A stretch of DNA of 64,000 nt. Source: Cytospora piceicola. Its lineage: Eukaryota > Ascomycota > Sordariomycetes > Diaporthales > Cytosporaceae. Position numbers and translations under genes: made by a program. The notes under the pieces were generated by a model that saw nothing but the letters and a program-made list of their open reading frames with translations, was not told the origin of the DNA and made no database searches. This document shows, one piece after another, positions 59,140-64,000 of this stretch; position 1 is the stretch's first letter; each line of letters begins with the position of its first letter. The DNA lies in NCBI GenBank assembly GCA_023375675.1, contig JALQBC010000010.1, positions 1-64,000 of the forward strand, given 5' to 3'.

Positions 59140-62100
59140 ATGGCTGGCCCCAACTTGCCATCAAGCTTTGCCTCAGCTGCAGCAGGCCAGATTTCCGGTC
59201 GCGATAGAGGAAGTGCTCGTGGTGAATCGCGTGGAAGTGCAAGTGGTGACTGGTAAGTTTTACTACCACCATAACACATCTACCTACAACTGCCCACATC
59301 ATACCCCTTCTTATCTCCCTCAAATGAATTATAACAGGGCCGGGAGGCTCTCTGTCGACTCCTTCTGGAGGGGGGGGGCAGTTCTGATTGTTTTGTTATT
59401 GTCCTGTTTGGGATCTTGTACCTCATGTGTTCGAGTCTGCCCTAGCTGTCAAACAGCTATCCCCTCCTTCCAAAGCGAGCTGGCTTGGTACCCGGTGCTC
59501 TCTTTCTCTCGCGTCTATACGTGGCTCTCTGTTGTGTAGCACTATTGTCCAATAACTCCGGCATCCATCCCGAAACTGCCCCCCCCCCCCCAAAAGTATA
59601 TCCCACTGGTTGGACACACAGAGCCTTGCACTAACAGAAGTATTCTCCCACAGGTTGCGAAGGGACGGACGTTCTAATGGAACTGCCATCCTCCGCCGAT
59701 CCTCCACAACTCCCTTCAACAATCAAGCTACCTCTCTGCCCGCGATAGACAACACTCTTGCTGCCGCTGTCAACGATCCTCCTGTCTCGATACCTTCCCC
59801 CTTCTTTGCAGCACCCGATGCAGCCAACAGCAAATACTCCAAAGACGACCTGCTGCAGCTCGGCAAGATGGCTGACTCCCGGCACATTGATATAAATGCG
59901 CTGATGATGGCGGGTTTCAGTCCTGGTGGGCATGTCAATGGCAATGCCTCTAGGGGCTGGGGCAAGCCAAATGACGCACATGCTCATAACGATCCCACCG
60001 TCTGCTGGGACTCCAATGGAGATCTGGGCCCACTTGGTTACCAGGAAATGTCTTCAGAGGAAAAGGAGGTGGGTACTCTTTCCGCGCCTGTGCGCCTTCT
60101 GCCATCATCCCATCATACACTAACCATTGCTTCGCCTGCCTACAGCTCTACGCCTCAGATGTCAACTCTCCCCTGAAGCAGCAACAGCAACAGCAACAGA
60201 ACCTGCAAAGCAAGGAACCAGTCCAAGGCGGAGCCCCCAATGGACGAAAGCCATCCATGTCTCAAAACGTTGCCTCTCCTTCCGGCGTACCGAGACCTGC
60301 CACCCGGCGACGTGAAACCACTGATACCAATCCCTTCTCTGGCGGCGGGGGCTTGATGTCTCCCACCGCGGTCGGTCCAGGCCGCTTCGATTCGTCCTGG
60401 CTCGGGAGAAAGGGTTTCGATACCAAGGATAGCGAGGCACCCGAGGAAGAGCCGAAGGCCAGCACTCCATCCTCTGCGAAGCCAGCTGGGTTCTCTGGAT
60501 TGGCGCGCAGCAACACCGCTGGTGGTACGGGTTTCCCGACGGTGTGGGGAGGAACTTCTGCTGCTACCACTCCAGTTACTGCAGGCTTTGGTGGGTTTGG
60601 CAATTTCGCCTTAGCCACGCCGGGCGTCGCGGACAAGGGGTTTTCTAGTAGTGGCGGGAGTCGCTTTTTCAAAAAGGATGACAACCCAGGTCCTGAGAAC
60701 GCGGGCAACGGCACGGGCGGGAGCCAAGCCTGGAGATCTCGTCCTCGGACTGATACGGACCCCTTTGGCGGGCATGAGGGCCTCAGCGGCAGCGCTGCCC
60801 TTGGTGGTGCTAGAGATACGAGCCCTCCGCCTATGCCCACAGCCGGACCTCAGATCTTCGACACGCCTGTCAAGGGTAACGCCAGCGACTTTGGCATGTC
60901 AGGTCTCGGCCTTGGAGGCTCACGTGAAGGGAACGCGTCTTCAGCTAGTCCCTCACAGACAAATCCCTACCGTAGCCCCCCTGCGGATCGTGGTGACAAC
61001 GAGCGTGAGGACGTCGGGTACGACAAAGGCCACCCTCTTGGCGCCCAGTCCGAACAGAATTCCAACTTCGGCTCGATGCGTGGGTACCCTACTGCCGCAT
61101 TCGATGGCAGTGACCGCAGCCAGACATCGAGTGTCGGTGCCAAGAACTACCCATCCCTAGGCAATATCGGAGGATGGCCGACCGCAGGTGGCTTCCCTAC
61201 GGCCACACCCGATCGCGAACGCTCTGCCTTTGGTGGCGCCTTTGGGAGTTCTGTCTTTAGTCCCATCGGGGGTGATCTGCAGTCGCCGAGCCTAGGCAGC
61301 ATCGGGGGACTCTTTGGGCAGGCCAGTACCGGTCTTGCAGGGTCAGGCTCACTGCGAGGCAGCAGCAAGATCCAGTCCTTGTTTCCTCCCGCAATGCAGG
61401 CGCAAATGCAAAACCAAGAGAATGAGAGCTTAGCAGACTCGATTCCTGACTTGCGACAAAACAACCCATTGGGTGTGATTGGCGGAGGCACCATCGGCTC
61501 TCAGCGCGACACGGACAGCCCATTGCCATCTATGGGTCAGCGGAGCATCATGGACCTCTTCGCCTCCTCTCAGTCGGTTTCCTCGCCTGGACTCTTCACT
61601 GCTGCGGAGCACGGTCAATCCCTTCTTGCCGCTACACCTCAGAGCCACTCATTCGCCACATCGGCACAGGCGCCCCCATTCACTCCTGACCAGACAGCCA
61701 CTGGCCCTCCACAGTCCCAAGCTAGAACCATGGTGATGCCGGATCGTATGCGCTGGGTCTACATGGACCCCCAGGGTCAACAACAGGGGCCTTTTACCGG
61801 TCTGGAGATGAACGAATGGTACAAAGCCAACTACTTCACTCAAGATCTCCGGGTGCGCAAGGTGGAAGACCCGGACTTTGAACCTCTCGGCCAGCTCATC
61901 AGGAGGATTGGTAACTCGCGTGAGCCGTTCCTCGTGCCTCAAGTCGGCATCCCCCATGGGCCTGCACCTCAATCTGGGCCATTCTCCCCCGGCGGCGATA
62001 CGAGAGGCGTTATCCCTCCGCTGCTTGGTGTTGTCCCTAGCTACGGTAAGACCCTGACCGCGGAGGAGCAGAACAACCTCGAGCGGCGCAAGCAGGAGGA

Positions 62101-64000
62101 ACAGCTGGCTATGGCCCGCCAGCGTGAGTTGATGGCGCAGCAGAGCCACTTCCGCAACATACACCCTGCCATTCCTGGCGGTCTCCAGCACCAAGCCAGC
62201 CTGCACAGCTTGCAGAGCCAGCCGAGCTTTGGCAGCATGACCTCGCCCATTGGCATGCCTCCACAGCCGCCCATCGGCGCCGCAATGGGGACACCTACTC
62301 CAGGCTTCTTTGAACAGCAGCCCAAGGGAGCAGCGGGCCCCCCCAGCGCCGCCATGAGCTCTGGGCCAGATCGTCTCCGAGGAGACCTGAATGAGCAAGA
62401 GCGCCAGATGTTGGCTAACTTGCACGGACCTGGTGGCGTCTCCGGTATGTTCCCGCCTCAGCCTGTAGGTGCTCCTCCAACAGATCTCAGGAGCCAACTC
62501 CCAAGCGTCGATCAACTTGAGAGGGATCCCGAGGGGTTCAAAGACCGACTGAAGGAATTTCAGGAATACCAGGGCATCCCCACCCAACGCGCCGACGAGG
62601 AAGCCCAACCAGGCCCTTCCCAAAGTGGGCCAGCCAAGGGGCAGGCTGACGAGGCCGATGTCACGAACCGCTCCGAAGCCGCCCGGGTGATCAAGGAGGT
62701 CGTTCATGAGGCTGCTCAGCCGCAGTCTGAGCTGAGGAAGACTGAGCATCAGCAGTCGCAACAGGCACAGCAGGCACACGGCCTTTCTTTGACTCAACAG
62801 GTGCAAAAGGCTCAGGCAGATGCTGCCCAAGCTGCTCAGCGGAAGGCTGAAGAGCATGATGCTTGGGCTAGGCAGTCTGCATCGACGGGTCTTCCGATGC
62901 CCTTCCCCCCTCCTGCCCCGTCGTCGAATACGCCTCTTGCGGCGCCAACTGCGCAGCGTCGATCCAACATCGCCGATCAGTACGTCGAGACGCGCTCTCA
63001 GACTCAGTCGCCTGATAGTGCTGCCGCTGCTCCCCCGCCACTGGCACCTTGGGCCCGAGAGCCAGGCACCGATTCGCACAGGGGCCCCAGTCTCAGGGAG
63101 ATCCAGGAGGCCGAGGCCAAGAAGGCAGCCAAGCTCGAGGCTGAACGCCGGGCTGCTCTGGAGAAGGAGGCAGCGCTAGCCAAGGAACGCGAGAAGGTCA
63201 ACCCAATTCTCCCTGGCCTGCCCACCTCCAGCACATGGGGCAGCGGCTCGCCAGCTCCGTCTGCTTCTAGCCCCTGGGCCAAACCCGGGGTTGTCAAGGC
63301 TGTGGCTGCCCCTGTGACGCCAACTGGGGGTGAGCGTAAGAAGACGTTGGCCGAGATTCAGCGTGAGGAGGAGGCACTAGCCCGCAAGCAGAAGGCGGCA
63401 AAGGAACAAGCCGCACAGTCAGCAGCAGTTGTCGGTGTATCCAGCATGGGTAAGCGATATGCCGAGCTCGCCAGCAAGACTGGACCCCCTGGTATTGCTA
63501 CTGCTGCCGGCGCCGCGGCCAACGCCGCAGCTCCGGCGGCAAGTGGCTGGGCTACGGTCGGTGCCGGTGGCAAGGTGAAGGTTCCTACTGGACCCGTCGT
63601 GCAGAATCGTCCGGCCAGCACCTCGATCAGCGCCTCAGCCTCGAGCATCCGGGCTCCTGCTTCACCGGCGGCCAAGCCTGTGACGAAGCCAGCCGCCGCT
63701 CCCGTTAGCAAGGCGCCGTCGACGACTGAGGCTCAGTTGGAATTCCAGAAGTGGGTGAGGTCCGAGCTCGCCAAGGGCCTCAACCCGGGCACCCCCGCCG
63801 ACGACGTTGCGACATTCCTCTTCTCAATGAGCCCCCCCGACAGCCAGCTTATCAAGGACATCATCTACGGAGCCTCGAGCACAATGGATCCGCTGCGATT
63901 TTCAGAGGAGTTTATCCGTCGCAAGAGGCAGGCGGACAAGGGCATTTTTGAGCCTATTCCCGGTAGTGAAAATAAGGCTGGTGGATGGTCTGAGGTGGCC
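59140..64000 (+). CDS. GYF-domain protein (Smy2/Syh1-like), 3' end beyond window
   Basis: Exon 1 (59140-59252), exon 2 (59654-60068) and exon 3 (60146 to the window end, still open) join in frame. Intron 1 is unusually long at 401 bases, intron 2 is 77. About 1460 residues are visible. The N-terminus is Gly/Ser/Arg-rich, followed by a polyglutamine stretch (about 60177-60199) and low-complexity Gly/Ser/Pro sequence. The GYF domain lies at about 61738-61910 (MRWVYMDPQGQQQGPF...WYKANYF), which binds proline-rich ligands. Long charged, Gln/Glu/Ala-rich coiled-coil-like segments follow, then a conserved helical C-terminal region. Yeast Smy2/Syh1 and animal GIGYF proteins act in translational repression, mRNA surveillance and vesicle traffic. 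The start context (CACACAATGG) is good. The stop codon lies outside the window. Confidence 0.92.

Noticed and set aside
58964..59539. A 191-codon frame upstream of and across the GYF start
   Set aside because: It is out of frame with the GYF protein, runs through its first intron, and has no domain. It is probably leader sequence.
61649..63079. A 476-codon open frame on the minus strand
   Set aside because: It is antisense to the long GYF-domain exon, Arg/Leu-rich with no family motif, and arises from the codon bias of the plus-strand gene.

Overview
The window is nuclear DNA from a filamentous ascomycete (Pezizomycotina; a Sordariomycete is my best guess). The evidence is short GT-AG introns of about 50-100 bases with CTAAC/CTGAC branch points, fungal-only families (UstYa-like, SAT4/PTH11-type rhodopsin-domain, YAT permease, MedA-like regulator, CBM1 chitinase), and AT-rich blocks that look mutated by repeat-induced point mutation (RIP). 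No bacterial, organellar or tRNA gene stands out.

Layout. 1-4890 is a RIP-degraded repeat element: a 522-base direct repeat (1-522 and 4369-4890, constant offset 4368, no indels) flanks AT-rich DNA with tetranucleotide repeats and 150-base tandem units. Its right edge cuts a FAD-oxidoreductase remnant (4915-5394). From 5.6 to 22 kb lies an accessory region of intact and broken genes between AT-rich blocks: an MFS exporter, a cytochrome P450 remnant, an SDR, a proline-iminopeptidase-like hydrolase, a UstYa-like gene with one internal stop, a small secreted precursor with two Kex2-type repeats (16942-17294), a rhodopsin-domain pseudogene, an unidentified gene fragment and a flavin-reductase-like protein. 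A BTB-domain gene (22.7-24.3 kb), a second possible UstYa-like gene (27.1-27.9 kb) and a GH18 chitinase with two CBM1 modules (29.3-31.0 kb) follow. From 31 kb the DNA is gene-poor apart from a membrane-protein remnant (33.3-33.8 kb), a MedA/Acr1/Ren1-like developmental regulator (36.6-39.0 kb), a YAT amino-acid permease (55.4-57.3 kb) and, divergent from it, the first about 1.46 kb of coding exons plus downstream sequence of a GYF-domain protein that runs off the window end.

How it may fit together. The most interesting unit is 14.8-17.3 kb. A 99-residue precursor with a signal peptide carries two near-identical blocks, each an acidic lead-in, a KR site and an (I)FTH[F/L]VPT[T/F]GED core. 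It sits head-to-head with a gene of the UstYa (DUF3328) oxidase family. Precursor plus UstYa is the hallmark of fungal dikaritin-type RiPP clusters (ustiloxin, phomopsin, asperipin). A transporter, a P450, an SDR, a peptidase and a flavin-dependent protein lie within 11 kb, classes often seen in such clusters. Several neighbours carry lesions, and the UstYa copy lacks the Cys of both HxxHC motifs, so this may be a decaying cluster or one whose chemistry is supplied from elsewhere.

Limits. Splice sites were placed by eye, using reading-frame continuity and family similarity recalled from memory. No database search was done.
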